From Methanogenium marinum (GTDB taxonomy: Archaea > Halobacteriota > Methanomicrobia > Methanomicrobiales > Methanomicrobiaceae), in contig NZ_JAKELO010000002.1 in the NCBI RefSeq assembly GCF_028912405.1, forward strand, positions 1,559,276 to 1,623,275: DNA of 64,000 nt, given 5' to 3'. Shown in pieces: positions 33,735 through 42,534 of this stretch. The notes under the pieces were generated by a model. It was not told the DNA's origin. It searched no databases and saw only the letters and a program-made list of their open reading frames with translations. The number at the start of each line of letters is the position of its first letter. The stretch's first letter is position 1. The position numbers and the translations under genes are program-made.

Positions 33735-34664
33735 TCATTCTCCATTCAATTTCATCTCTTTTCGCTTCCTTCTCTCCTCTTTTCTCACTTTCTGGCCCCA
33801 CTTCACGGCAATCAAGCCAGATACCAACGTCTGGACAATTGCATAGACAATGATTATTAGAAATGCCTCTCCATGGCCCGCAAGAGCACTTGCTCCAACG
33901 AGGAGGGATATGCCGAGATTTCTGTTGGCAGAACTGGTGGCTAGCATCTGCCGGTTGGATTTATCCGGGCCACCAAGGAGATAGCCTCCCAGCATCGAGA
34001 ATGCGACCAAAATGAGGACTGCCAGTGTGGCATTGATACCGACGGAATAAAATGAATCAACGAACCTGACCTCTCCTGTCACCTGTACCCAGATAAACAG
34101 AATGCCGAATATGACAATTGTGAGATTCGCGAATAAAAACACATTTTTTCGTATTCGGTCGGCGAAATTCCGGCACCGGGAGGTGATTGCCATCCCTGCG
34201 ACCATAGGCAGAAAAATAAGGATAACAAGAGTTGTCATAACCGAATAAAAGTCAATTTGCTCTGTGATGGCACCCGGAAGGATGAGGGTAAGAGTGACAG
34301 GTGTGGTAAATATTGCTAACACACTCAGAAAGAACATGATGCTGATTGCAAGTGATATACTGCTCTTCGAAAACTCCGCAAGTTTTGGCCCAATCGTTGA
34401 ACCCGGTGCACAGGCAACAATAAGAAGGCCTGCAGCGACATTTATGTCCATTGGGAGAAGCCGTACAACTGCGATGCCTGCGAGAGGGATGAGGATGAGG
34501 TTGATAAAAAGGGCAATCCCCATCAGCCGGCGGTGATGCTGAAGGGGTTCAACGATTTTTCGCATCGTAAGGCTAAGGCCCATAGAAAACATCGTCGCCA
34601 CTAAAAAGAGATAAATGGAGAGTTCAAGCGGCAGTGTCAGGCCAATGGCGGGAAGCATCTGCAC
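33735..34664 (-). CDS. Bile acid:sodium symporter-family (BASS/SBF) transporter (309 aa)
   Basis: Nine or ten hydrophobic helices, with the SBF-family elements ATMFSMGLSLTMRKI at the start, LLIVACAPGSTIGPKLAEFS in the first crossover (the sodium-binding discontinuous helix), and ATSSANRNLGISLLVGASA in the second. Such proteins import organic anions with sodium. Bacterial and archaeal members carry varied substrates such as pantoate, pyruvate or dicarboxylates. The C-terminus is Lys/Arg-rich, cytoplasmic. It lies on the opposite strand within a duplicated patch and may be an insertion there. Substrate unknown. Confidence 0.87.
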   Translation of the reverse strand: MQMLPAIGLTLPLELSIYLFLVATMFSMGLSLTMRKIVEPLQHHRRLMGIALFINLILIPLAGIAVVRLLPMDINVAAGLLIVACAPGSTIGPKLAEFSKSSISLAISIMFFLSVLAIFTTPVTLTLILPGAITEQIDFYSVMTTLVILIFLPMVAGMAITSRCRNFADRIRKNVFLFANLTIVIFGILFIWVQVTGEVRFVDSFYSVGINATLAVLILVAFSMLGGYLLGGPDKSNRQMLATSSANRNLGISLLVGASALAGHGEAFLIIIVYAIVQTLVSGLIAVKWGQKVRKEERRKRKEMKLNGE

Positions 34665-34804
34665 AGAGATGGTCTCTCATCCCTATAATTTCTACTGTTT
34701 ACCCGTTCGTCTGAAAATCTGGGGAATTGGACTTTAAGGGAGAAATACGAGTGTAATTTCTATGGTGGTATGCATTTATAGCCGTAGATAGTAAATAGAA
34801 TACT

Positions 34805-35455
34805 ATGGAAAAGCAATACGGTATGTATCTGGCATACTTCTTCCAGATCCTCATTGGTCTGAACTGTATCTATGCCTTCTTTATCGGCAATATGGCGGGG
34901 TTCTTCTCGGCACTCATCATGTTTGCCGTAACCCTGATTCCCTTCTTCATCGCCCATCGGATGAACATTCAATTTCCCTGGTTCGTCTTCTTCCTGATTG
35001 CCCTCGCCCTGTGGTTCCATACGGCCGGCTATATTCAGGGCTATTATGAGATGTTCTACCCATATTATGACAAGATTGCCCATTTGGTATCCGGCACCAC
35101 GGTCGCCCTTATTGGCTTTATGGGTGTTATCTTCCTTGACCGCTACTGGAACATGAATCTCACGGCCCCTTTCATCGTTGGGTTTACCATTATGTTTGGG
35201 GTAGCACTCGGTGCATTCTGGGAGATATACGAGTTTTTGGTGGACACATTTTTCGGTGGATCCCTTGCCGGGCCGATGCAGAACGGCCTGAATGACACCA
35301 TGCTTGATATGATGTTTGTCCTTGCAGGCTCCGTCATTGTTGCCATTATGGGTGTTTTTTACTTCCGTCACCACCGCAAAGAGGACATCGTGGGGTCAAT
35401 GAACGGAGATGAACTCCTTAGTTCACTGAAGAACGGGGACGTCAAAGAAGAATGA
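34805..35455 (+). CDS. YjdF/DUF2238-like integral membrane protein, copy 1 (216 aa)
   Basis: Six or seven helices. Conserved elements are YYDKIAHLVSGTTVAL, GFTIMFGVALGAFWEIYEFLVDTFFG, and GLNDTMLDMMFVLAGSVIVA, the polar residues of the YjdF/DUF2238 membrane family. These suggest ion or small-molecule passage, but no activity is known. A copy about 75-80 percent identical follows at 35942. A TATA-like CATTTATAGCC occurs at 34770-34779. Hydrophilic C-terminal tail NGDELLSSLKNGDVKEE is also shared with the copy. Confidence 0.82.
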   Translation: MEKQYGMYLAYFFQILIGLNCIYAFFIGNMAGFFSALIMFAVTLIPFFIAHRMNIQFPWFVFFLIALALWFHTAGYIQGYYEMFYPYYDKIAHLVSGTTVALIGFMGVIFLDRYWNMNLTAPFIVGFTIMFGVALGAFWEIYEFLVDTFFGGSLAGPMQNGLNDTMLDMMFVLAGSVIVAIMGVFYFRHHRKEDIVGSMNGDELLSSLKNGDVKEE

Positions 35456-35724
35456 AGTCTGTTCTCTGCTATGACACGATACAATAATCTTTTTTTCTGT
35501 TCGATTTCAAAAAATGAGGTCTTACAAAGAATCCTTTTTTCTCCGTGCAGTGGTGCACACCCCGGGTAATTGCGGATTTGCTACGCGGCTGTGAAACATC
35601 CGGAGACCGTTTCCCTGTATAGTCGAATAAGCAGGAAACTGTTCTCCTCATGTCCGATAAGGGAACCATGCAACCAATTCTTCCGATTCGAATATTATAT
35701 CCGTGATTTCATTTTTTTCATCAC

Positions 35725-35850
35725 ATGGCTGGAAATGGACCCAAAAACCTTAGGGGAATTTTGGGGAAGGGTGAAACCGGTGATGGAAGGAAAAACCCAT
35801 TTGGAGAAACGTATGGGAGGGAAGATTGATCCTTTACCCGGCTTGTATGA
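35725..35850 (+). pseudogene. Frameshifted copy of the 46-residue basic protein
   Basis: From the ATG at 35725 the frame reads MAGNGPKNLRGILGKGETGD then GRKN, matching MASREPKTLRGVMRKGETGD and GRKK of the gene at 33576. A one- or two-base loss in the A-tract near 35792 then moves the matching part (KTHLEKRMGGKIDPLPG) into another frame. In its first frame it stops at 35829 after 34 residues. The sequence upstream, with a TATA-like TATTATATCC, also matches. It lies about 90 bases before the second YjdF-like gene. Confidence 0.7.
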
Positions 35851-35941
35851 AATATCTGTGGAATTGGACGTTAAACGAAGAAGGAATGACAAATTTATTT
35901 TGACGGAATGAATTTATGGTCGTTGGTAGTAATAGGCGGTT

Positions 35942-36589
35942 ATGGACACGCCGTATGGTATGTATCTGGCATACTTCTTTCAGGTCCTCATTGGTCTGAA
36001 CTGTGTCTATGCCTTTTTCATGGGGAATATCAGCGGGTTTCTCAATGCACTCATCATGTTTATCGGGACCATGATTCCTTTCATCATCGTTCATCGAATG
36101 CATATTCACTTTCCATGGTTTGTCTTTTTCCTGATTGCCCTTTCTCTCTGGTTCCATAATGCCGGCTATGTCCAGGGTTATTATAATCTGTTTTACCCGT
36201 ATTATGACAAGATTGCCCATCTGGTCTCCGGCATCACCGTTGCCTTGCTCGGCTTTTTAGGTGTCATCTTCCTTGACCGCTACTGGAATATGAACCTCAC
36301 TCCCCCGTTCATTGTCGGGTTTATGATCATGTTTGGGGTTGCCTTTGGATCATTCTGGGAAATGTTTGAGTTTCTGATGGACACCTTCTTTGGCGGGTCC
36401 CTTGGTGGTCTGATGCAGAATGGTCTGAATGACACAATGCTTGACATGATGTTTGTCCTTGCAGGCTCTGTCATTGTTGCCATTCTGGGTGTTTTTTACT
36501 TCCGTCACCACCAGAAAACCGATGTCGTTGGATCACTGAATGCAAATGAAGTCATTGAATCACTGAACGGGAATACCAAAGAAGAGTGA
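35942..36589 (+). CDS. YjdF/DUF2238-like integral membrane protein, copy 2 (215 aa)
   Basis: A close paralogue of the gene at 34805 along its whole length: MYLAYFFQVLIGLNCVYAFF, YYDKIAHLVSGITVALLGF, FGSFWEMFEFLMDTFFGGS, NDTMLDMMFVLAGSVIVA. The nucleotide sequence is also similar, including the short upstream region, so the duplication is fairly recent. Both frames are intact, implying both are used. Differences cluster in loops. Function unknown. The tRNA gene at 36810 lies just downstream. Confidence 0.82.
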   Translation: MDTPYGMYLAYFFQVLIGLNCVYAFFMGNISGFLNALIMFIGTMIPFIIVHRMHIHFPWFVFFLIALSLWFHNAGYVQGYYNLFYPYYDKIAHLVSGITVALLGFLGVIFLDRYWNMNLTPPFIVGFMIMFGVAFGSFWEMFEFLMDTFFGGSLGGLMQNGLNDTMLDMMFVLAGSVIVAILGVFYFRHHQKTDVVGSLNANEVIESLNGNTKEE

Positions 36590-36809
36590 TTGGTTCGCAC
36601 CATGATCCAAATATAATATTTTCTGTTTTCACTTTCAATGGATCGGTTTAAATGAATTAGTTTTACTGATTTTTGTCAGACCCGACTCTCTTTTTGGCAT
36701 CTGTGCTGGTATGAATCTTTCCGAAACGGTATTTCGTGCCGTGCTGTTTTAGGAATTTTGAGAAAGGAAAAACCAGTGTCACATACCGGGTAAAACCAAA
36801 AAAATGAAT

Positions 36810-36880
36810 GGGCCTGATGCGATTCGAACGCATGACCGTCCGGTTATGAGCCGGACGCTCCACCACTAAGCTACAGGCCC
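36810..36880 (-). tRNA. tRNA with CAU anticodon (Met elongator or Ile2)
   Basis: On the minus strand the 71-nt sequence folds as a tRNA: acceptor GGGCCTG/CAGGCCC, D arm GCTTAGTGGTGGAGC, anticodon stem TCCGG/CCGGA around loop CTCATAA (anticodon CAT at 36846-36848), and T arm ATGCG TTCGAAT CGCAT. No CCA is encoded. No intron is present. It is not the initiator, which in archaea begins AGCGGG. The G-rich acceptor resembles archaeal tRNA-Ile2, whose CAU wobble is modified to agmatidine, but elongator tRNA-Met cannot be excluded. A T-run follows the 3' end. Confidence 0.95.
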
Positions 36881-37072
36881 CAAATTAAATGTGCATATTC
36901 TCTATGTCATGAATGGGTAAAAATGTATTGAGAATTTTTGTCATTTTGGTACTGGATTTGGTTGGTTTATGCTTCCATTCTTCTCTTTTGTCTGGTGGGT
37001 TTCACATCAATGCAGGTGTGAAAACCTAAAAAACAGAACCGAAAGATCCGGATATTGTCTTTTTCCTCGCTA

Positions 37073-38089
37073 TCAGACGCTGGTTCCGACAATGTGGTTG
37101 ATGGTATGTTCACAGATATCTGCCGAGTAATCTCCCATTCTTCTGAGTGAATCTGCGATATAGACAAAATGAATGGCATTTATGGCATCAAACGAGAGCG
37201 CCATCTGACTTACCTCCCGGCAGCGTTCCTCAAGTTTTTTCGTCTGGCCGATGGTTGCGTTTGCTTTCTCAAGGTCACCGGAATGGAATGCCTCCATTGT
37301 AGCCCGGAAGATTGCCATAGCATTATGTTCTGCACGCTGGATGGCTTCATTAATACCACTTTCATTTGTAAATTCCGTGAGTTCAATAGCATTTCGTGCT
37401 ATTTTGGTTGCATGGTCTGCAATCCGTTCAATTATTTTTGCGATCTGAATGTAGACGGATGCAGTTTCAACCGGTATGTCCATTCGCCGGGAGAGATTCA
37501 CGTCAGAAAAAATCAGATTCACCTGACGGGCCACCAGCCACTGGAGGCGGTCTACATCCCCGTCCCGTTCAATGACTGAACTGGCAAGGGTTTGATCCCG
37601 GTCTTTCAGAGCAGTGATTGCGTCCTCACTCATCTTGGTTGCGATAATGGCCATTCTGCGCAGGCTGTTTTCAATTGGCATCTCTGTTGGGTTGAGGAGA
37701 TCTTTTACGGTAATTTCTGTATCTGTCTCCTCCACAATCTCCTGCCCGATGGACATTGCCGTGAAATTCCGCACCTGTTCAATAATATCTGCGGGCAGAC
37801 GGTGTTGGGAACGGACCATAATTTCAGTGTACCCTGAGATATATGCGCCCACCAGTTCGCGGAGAATGAGCGTCTGGTCAGTCCCTGCATCAGCAGTAAA
37901 TACCTTTTTTCTCTGTACCTGCACACCGGTGGTATTTGGTGTCACAAGCAGTGTGCCGTCATTCTGAATAATCAGGCCCAACGGGTCATTTTTCTGAATG
38001 TTGGTTGCATCAACCCATTTTTTTGGAAGAGAAACAATAAACGAGGACCCGCCACTCCGTTGAACCTTACGGATATCCATATCTGCCAT
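37073..38089 (-). CDS. AbrB-PhoU phosphate uptake regulator (338 aa)
   Basis: Residues 1-50 form an AbrB/SpoVT-like DNA-binding domain (IRKVQRSGGSSFIVSLPKKW, then LGLIIQNDGTLLVTP). Two PhoU helical-bundle repeats follow, from about 115 to 215 and 220 to 330 (NSLRRMAIIATKMSEDAI; IADHATKIARNAIEL; SLRRMGDYSADICEHTI). This fusion is common in archaea and is thought to regulate phosphate-uptake genes directly. It is divergent from the pst operon with about 160 bases between. A TATA-like element at 38111-38120 lies about 25 bases upstream of its ATG, so its mRNA may be leaderless. Confidence 0.9.
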   Translation of the reverse strand: MADMDIRKVQRSGGSSFIVSLPKKWVDATNIQKNDPLGLIIQNDGTLLVTPNTTGVQVQRKKVFTADAGTDQTLILRELVGAYISGYTEIMVRSQHRLPADIIEQVRNFTAMSIGQEIVEETDTEITVKDLLNPTEMPIENSLRRMAIIATKMSEDAITALKDRDQTLASSVIERDGDVDRLQWLVARQVNLIFSDVNLSRRMDIPVETASVYIQIAKIIERIADHATKIARNAIELTEFTNESGINEAIQRAEHNAMAIFRATMEAFHSGDLEKANATIGQTKKLEERCREVSQMALSFDAINAIHFVYIADSLRRMGDYSADICEHTINHIVGTSV

Positions 38090-38249
38090 TGCATCTGTAT
38101 TTGGCTGTATTAGATATATTGTTTTTCTCGATTGGATATATTTAGTATTTTTTGTATATTCGGGTAATTACTTGAATATTCTTTATATGTTGAATGTCGG
38201 TCAAAACTATATATGCTCTTTTACCTTTTAGGTGTGGAGGAAACCCATC
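38090..38249. promoter_or_regulatory. Divergent promoter region of the phosphate regulon
   Basis: For the operon on the plus strand there are two TATA-like elements, CTTTATATG at 38181-38189 and ACTATATATG at 38208-38216. For the regulator, AATATATCTA at 38111-38120 read on the minus strand is suited. A near-repeat, TAGATATATT at 38111 and TGGATATATT at 38133, 22 bases apart, may be operator half-sites for the AbrB-PhoU protein. GGTGTGGAGG at 38231-38240 is the ribosome binding site for pstS. Confidence 0.45.
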
Positions 38250-39101
38250 ATGAATATGCGTTCGAAATCATCTATTGCATTTGCACTGGCAGCAATTCTG
38301 CTTCTAACAGCGTTTGTCTGCGGATGTACTGACTCCGGTCCTGCCCCGACAGAGACTAAGACTATCTCTGTGACCGGTTCAACAACCGTTCTTCCGATTG
38401 CACAACTTGCGGCTGAAGCATACATGGACACACACCCCGAGGCTGACATTCAGGTCTCCGGCGGTGGTTCATCCGTTGGTGTGAAAGCTGTTGGAGCAGG
38501 CACGGCAGACATTGGTATGGCATCACGTGACCTGAAATCTTCAGAATCTGAGGCGTACCCTGAACTGGTTCAGCATGTCGTTGCAAAGGATGCCATCGCA
38601 ATCATCGTCAACCCGTCTAACACGGTTTCTGATCTCAGCGTTGCACAAATAAAGTCCATCTATCTTGGAGATTCCACTAACTGGAAAGATGTTGGGGGCC
38701 CCGATGAGACAATCGTCGTTGTCGGCCGTGACAGTGCCTCAGGAACCCGGGAATACTTCCATGAAGCGGTAATGGACGAGGAAGACTTCACCATGGGGCA
38801 GCTTGAGAAGAACTCGAATGGTGCTGTCCGCCAGACCGTTGCACAGACCCCCGGCGCAATCGGCTACGTGGGACTTGGCTACATTGATGCAACCGTGAAG
38901 GCAGTTCCTGTCAATATTGGTAGCACCAACGTCGATGCAAGCGTTGAAACTGTCATATCAGGTGTTTACCCCATCGCACGTGGCCTCAACATGTTCACAA
39001 TGGGTGAAGCTGAAGGTCTTTCTGCAGATTACCTTGCATTCATCATGAGCTCTGAAGTTCAGGCACTTGTCCTCAAAGAAGGCTTTGTTCCGGTAGTCTG
39101 A
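38250..39101 (+). CDS. pstS: Phosphate-binding lipoprotein PstS
   Basis: Substrate-binding protein of the high-affinity phosphate ABC importer, lipid-anchored outside the membrane. The signal peptide ends with a lipobox FVCGC. The phosphate-binding elements are present: VTGSTTVLPIAQ, GGGSSVGVKAV, IGMASRDLK, and GRDSASGTREYFHEAV. Length (283 residues) is normal for archaea. The ATG at 38250 is chosen since GGAGG lies nine bases upstream; a GTG at 38232 is in frame but overlaps that site. First gene of pstS-pstCA-pstB-phoU-ppk. Confidence 0.95.
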   Translation: MNMRSKSSIAFALAAILLLTAFVCGCTDSGPAPTETKTISVTGSTTVLPIAQLAAEAYMDTHPEADIQVSGGGSSVGVKAVGAGTADIGMASRDLKSSESEAYPELVQHVVAKDAIAIIVNPSNTVSDLSVAQIKSIYLGDSTNWKDVGGPDETIVVVGRDSASGTREYFHEAVMDEEDFTMGQLEKNSNGAVRQTVAQTPGAIGYVGLGYIDATVKAVPVNIGSTNVDASVETVISGVYPIARGLNMFTMGEAEGLSADYLAFIMSSEVQALVLKEGFVPVV

Positions 39102-39141
39102 ATAAACCTGGCACCCTTCCCAGTCATTTTTTTGGTGTATT

Positions 39142-41100
39142 ATGGAAAACGAACACGTGGTAAACGATACTCCTGCAGTATCAGCTGAGCTCTTCTCAGG
39201 CCGCAGTTCATACCTGAAAGAACGCTTCATCCGTTCTGTCTGGTTTATGACAGCAGTCTTCGGTGTGCTCACCGTATTCTTTATTCTGGCATTTCTGGTC
39301 ATTGATGGTATTCCGATATTTGCAACGGTTTCCCCCGTGGAGTTTCTCTTTGGCACGACCTGGAATCCGACCGGCGCGATACCGGCATATGGGACTCTTC
39401 CGTTGTGGATTGGAACCGTTCTTGTGACCATCGGTGCAATGGTCATCGCAGCCCCTCTGGGAATAGCATGTGCGATTGTCATCGCAGAACTGGCCTCACC
39501 TCGTTTAAAGGCAGTATTCAAGCCTGCAACTGAGCTTCTGGCTGGTATCCCGTCTGTTGTGTATGGTTTTTTCGGCCTGATTGTCCTCACCGATTTCATC
39601 CGGGTGAACTTTGACATCCCTACCGGTGAGACATGGCTTGCAGGTTCAGTCCTTCTGGGGATTATGGCCCTCCCAACGATCATCAGTGTCTCGGAGGATG
39701 CCATCTCAGCAGTTCCGAAAGAGTATCGCGAAGGTTCTCTTGCGTTAGGAACCACCCGCTGGCAGACCATCTCACAGGTGATTGTCCCCTCTGCTCTTTC
39801 CGGCATCACCGCAGCACTCATCCTCGGAATCGGTCGTGCGGTCGGTGAGACGATGGCTGTTTTAATGGTGACCGGCAATGCAGCCATCATTCCTGACCCC
39901 ATCTATAATGTTCTCTCTCCCATACGCACCCTCACCGGCACACTGGGAATAGAAATGGGAGAGACTGCCATCGGCAGTGCCCATTATCATGCCCTCTTTG
40001 GTGTTGCCCTGCTCCTCCTTCTCATTACCCTCGCAGTCAATCTCTCGGCAACGGTAATCCTTGGGCACATTCATGCAAAACAGACCGGGTCAGGCAAAGG
40101 CCCAGGCAGATTGTCTGCACTCCTCGCCCGTTATCAGCAAAACCTGAAAATTGCAGCGGTGGCCTTTATCCTTCTTTTGGTGGCTTTTTTTGTATCGCCA
40201 CTGGTGGCGTTGGTCTTCGCTCTTATCGGTGCTGCATTGTGGTATATTCCATCACATATTCAGCCGCGGCACCAGCAGAATATAGCGTTTTCTCTGCTGT
40301 ATGTGGCTATCGCTGTGGTGCTTGCAGCGCTTGCCATCATTCTCGGGTATATTGTGATAAACGGTCTGCCTGCAATAAACTGGGAATTTTTAACCACCGC
40401 ACCACGTGCACTCGGGCGTGAGGGCGGTATCTTCCCCGCGATCATCGGTACACTCTACCTGGTAACGGGTGCAATCGCAATTGCGCTCCCTATTGGGGTT
40501 GGTGCGGCCATCTATCTCATCGAGTACACCCGGGAAAATATCCTCACGAAATTAATCCGGACCGGAGTGGACCTCCTGAATGGTACTCCTTCCATTGTAT
40601 TCGGTCTGTTCGGGTTCTCGTTTCTGGTGTTATACCTGAACTTAGGTATCAGCCTTATTGCGGGACAAATCACCCTCGCCCTGATGGTTCTTCCGACAGT
40701 AATCCGGACGACCGAAGAAGCGCTCAGGAGCGTCCCCACATCCTTCCGGGAAGGCAGTCTTGCCTTGGGCGCCACCCAGTGGCAGACCATCTCGCGGGTG
40801 GTCATTCCGCCCGCGATACCTGGCATTATCACTGGTGCCATTCTTTCAATCGGGCGTGCCGCAGGTGAAACAGCACCTATCATGTTCACCGCAGTTGTCT
40901 TCTCATCACGCTACCTTCCGTCGTCACTATCTGATCCGGTGATGGCTCTTCCCTATCATCTCTACATCCTTGCGACCAATGTGCCGGGTGCAGAGACCAA
41001 TCAGTATGGCACTGCACTGGTGCTCATAACAATGGTGGTAGGCATTTATCTCGTTGCAATCGCAGTCAGAACACATTATCAGAAAAGTATCCGGTGGTAA
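39142..41100 (+). CDS. pstC-pstA: Fused phosphate ABC transporter permease PstC-PstA (652 aa)
   Basis: Normally two genes, here one reading frame. The first half (about 1-325) is PstC: six helices with the ABC-coupling loop YREGSLALGTTRWQTISQVI and GRAVGETMAVLMVTG. The second half (about 335-652) is PstA: helices with FREGSLALGATQWQTISRVV and GRAAGETAPIMFTAVVF. The join is a charged linker HIHAKQTGSGKGPGRLSALL. A single chain would form the complete membrane channel as a pseudodimer. The frame is continuous with no stop between the halves. Between pstS and pstB; stop to next ATG gap is 3 bases. Confidence 0.92.
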   Translation: MENEHVVNDTPAVSAELFSGRSSYLKERFIRSVWFMTAVFGVLTVFFILAFLVIDGIPIFATVSPVEFLFGTTWNPTGAIPAYGTLPLWIGTVLVTIGAMVIAAPLGIACAIVIAELASPRLKAVFKPATELLAGIPSVVYGFFGLIVLTDFIRVNFDIPTGETWLAGSVLLGIMALPTIISVSEDAISAVPKEYREGSLALGTTRWQTISQVIVPSALSGITAALILGIGRAVGETMAVLMVTGNAAIIPDPIYNVLSPIRTLTGTLGIEMGETAIGSAHYHALFGVALLLLLITLAVNLSATVILGHIHAKQTGSGKGPGRLSALLARYQQNLKIAAVAFILLLVAFFVSPLVALVFALIGAALWYIPSHIQPRHQQNIAFSLLYVAIAVVLAALAIILGYIVINGLPAINWEFLTTAPRALGREGGIFPAIIGTLYLVTGAIAIALPIGVGAAIYLIEYTRENILTKLIRTGVDLLNGTPSIVFGLFGFSFLVLYLNLGISLIAGQITLALMVLPTVIRTTEEALRSVPTSFREGSLALGATQWQTISRVVIPPAIPGIITGAILSIGRAAGETAPIMFTAVVFSSRYLPSSLSDPVMALPYHLYILATNVPGAETNQYGTALVLITMVVGIYLVAIAVRTHYQKSIRW

Positions 41101-41103
41101 ACA

Positions 41104-41865
41104 ATGGACACCTCAGCAGTAATTGAAACACAGGGAGTCAATCTCTGGTATGGAGACAATCAGGCATTAACCAATGTCACAATCAGTTTCCCGGAAAAGA
41201 CAATCACATCCCTTATCGGACCCTCAGGATGTGGTAAATCCACTCTTCTGCGGTGTTTAAACCGCATGAATGACCTTATCCCCTCCTGTAGAATAGAAGG
41301 GGGAATATCCTATCACGGAACGGATCTGTATGGCCCGGCAATCGACCCGGTGCATCTCAGAAAACAGGTTGGCATGGTATTCCAGCGCCCGAATCCGTTT
41401 CCCAAGTCCATCTATGACAATATCACCTATGGCCCGCGGATGCATGGCATCCGTGACAGGAAAACCCTTGAACAAATTGTCGAAGAGAGTCTCAGGAAAG
41501 CCGCTCTCTGGGACGAGGTCAAAGATCGCCTCAGTGCATCTGCAATGGGCCTTTCCGGTGGACAGCAACAGCGTCTCTGTATAGCTCGTACCCTCGCGGT
41601 GAATCCGGATGTTATCTTAATGGATGAGCCCTGTTCTGCATTGGACCCGATCGCGACAGCAAAGATTGAATCTCTCATGGAGGAGCTAAAAAGCCAATAT
41701 ACCGTAATCATTGTAACACATTCCATGCAGCAGGCGGCACGGGTGAGTGATTATACCGGGTTCATGTACATGGGAGAGCTCATTGAGACCGGGGAGACTG
41801 CAAAAATCTTTGAGAATCCGGAGAAGGAACTGACAAATAACTACATTACCGGGAGGTTTGGATAA
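41104..41865 (+). CDS. pstB: Phosphate ABC transporter ATP-binding protein PstB
   Basis: ATPase of the phosphate importer. Walker [13 protein letters not shown]-loop [16 protein letters not shown] (typical of PstB), signature [14 protein letters not shown] and Walker [15 protein letters not shown] are complete, with the switch His in VTHSMQQA. 253 residues, normal. It follows the permease by three bases, and phoU starts one base after its stop, so translation is coupled. Confidence 0.97.
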   Translation: MDTSAVIETQGVNLWYGDNQALTNVTISFPEKTITSLIGPSGCGKSTLLRCLNRMNDLIPSCRIEGGISYHGTDLYGPAIDPVHLRKQVGMVFQRPNPFPKSIYDNITYGPRMHGIRDRKTLEQIVEESLRKAALWDEVKDRLSASAMGLSGGQQQRLCIARTLAVNPDVILMDEPCSALDPIATAKIESLMEELKSQYTVIIVTHSMQQAARVSDYTGFMYMGELIETGETAKIFENPEKELTNNYITGRFG

Positions 41866-41866
41866 T

Positions 41867-42520
41867 ATGACTTTTGAGGCGTTTCACGCGGAACTGGATT
41901 CAATACAGGCACGCATTCTGACAATGGCAGAGCATTCGCTGGGCATGCTCACCGATGGGATGACATGCCTGAAAACAACGGACATCGTGCTTGGAAATGA
42001 TATCATGGATAGAAAAAATATCCTGTCTGAAATGCATGAGGAGATAGAAGAGCGGATTATGCGGGTATTTACGCTCTATCATCCTGTGGCAGATGACCTC
42101 AGGAGGATTGTCTGTTATAATGTGATGAACTATTCTCTGTACCGTATCGGGAGAATGGGCAAGGACATTGCAAAGAATGTGCTCGAAGACCTGAATGACG
42201 GCCTGAATGTATCGATACAAAGTCTCTGGGTGATGTCTGATATGGTTGTGGGCATGCTTGAGGATATCATCAGGGCATTTCGTATATCCACCGTGATGGA
42301 CCTTGATTCACTGGGGCGGCGGGATGATAAGGTTGATGCGATGAGGACCGGTATATTCCGTGAATGCCTTACCTATATGATGGAAGACCCCCGTAATATT
42401 CACCGTGGTATTATGTGTATTACCGTCTCACGCCATCTGGAACGATGCGGAGACTATGCCTGTATTATGGCAGAGAAAATATACTTCATGGTGGAAGGCG
42501 CCCGTGTTGAGATCCGGTAA
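41867..42520 (+). CDS. phoU: PhoU-like phosphate signalling protein (217 aa)
   Basis: Two three-helix PhoU repeats (RIVCYNVMNYSLYRIGRMGK and IMCITVSRHLERCGDYACIM, each followed by the helical bundle). PhoU proteins bind metal clusters and restrain the Pst transporter when phosphate is plentiful. Start ATG at 41867 has GGGAGG ten bases upstream inside the end of pstB; a TTG at 41858 is also in frame. The N-terminal conserved FEAFHAEL and NDIMDRKN-like residues are present. Distinct from the AbrB-PhoU regulator at 37.1-38.1 kb, which has a DNA-binding domain. Confidence 0.9.
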   Translation: MTFEAFHAELDSIQARILTMAEHSLGMLTDGMTCLKTTDIVLGNDIMDRKNILSEMHEEIEERIMRVFTLYHPVADDLRRIVCYNVMNYSLYRIGRMGKDIAKNVLEDLNDGLNVSIQSLWVMSDMVVGMLEDIIRAFRISTVMDLDSLGRRDDKVDAMRTGIFRECLTYMMEDPRNIHRGIMCITVSRHLERCGDYACIMAEKIYFMVEGARVEIR

Positions 42521-42534
42521 CGGTTGGAGGTAAT

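Noticed and set aside
36810-36880. tRNA as integration site of the AT-rich patch
   Set aside because: No integrase and no partial repeat of the tRNA 3' end were found in 32-37 kb.
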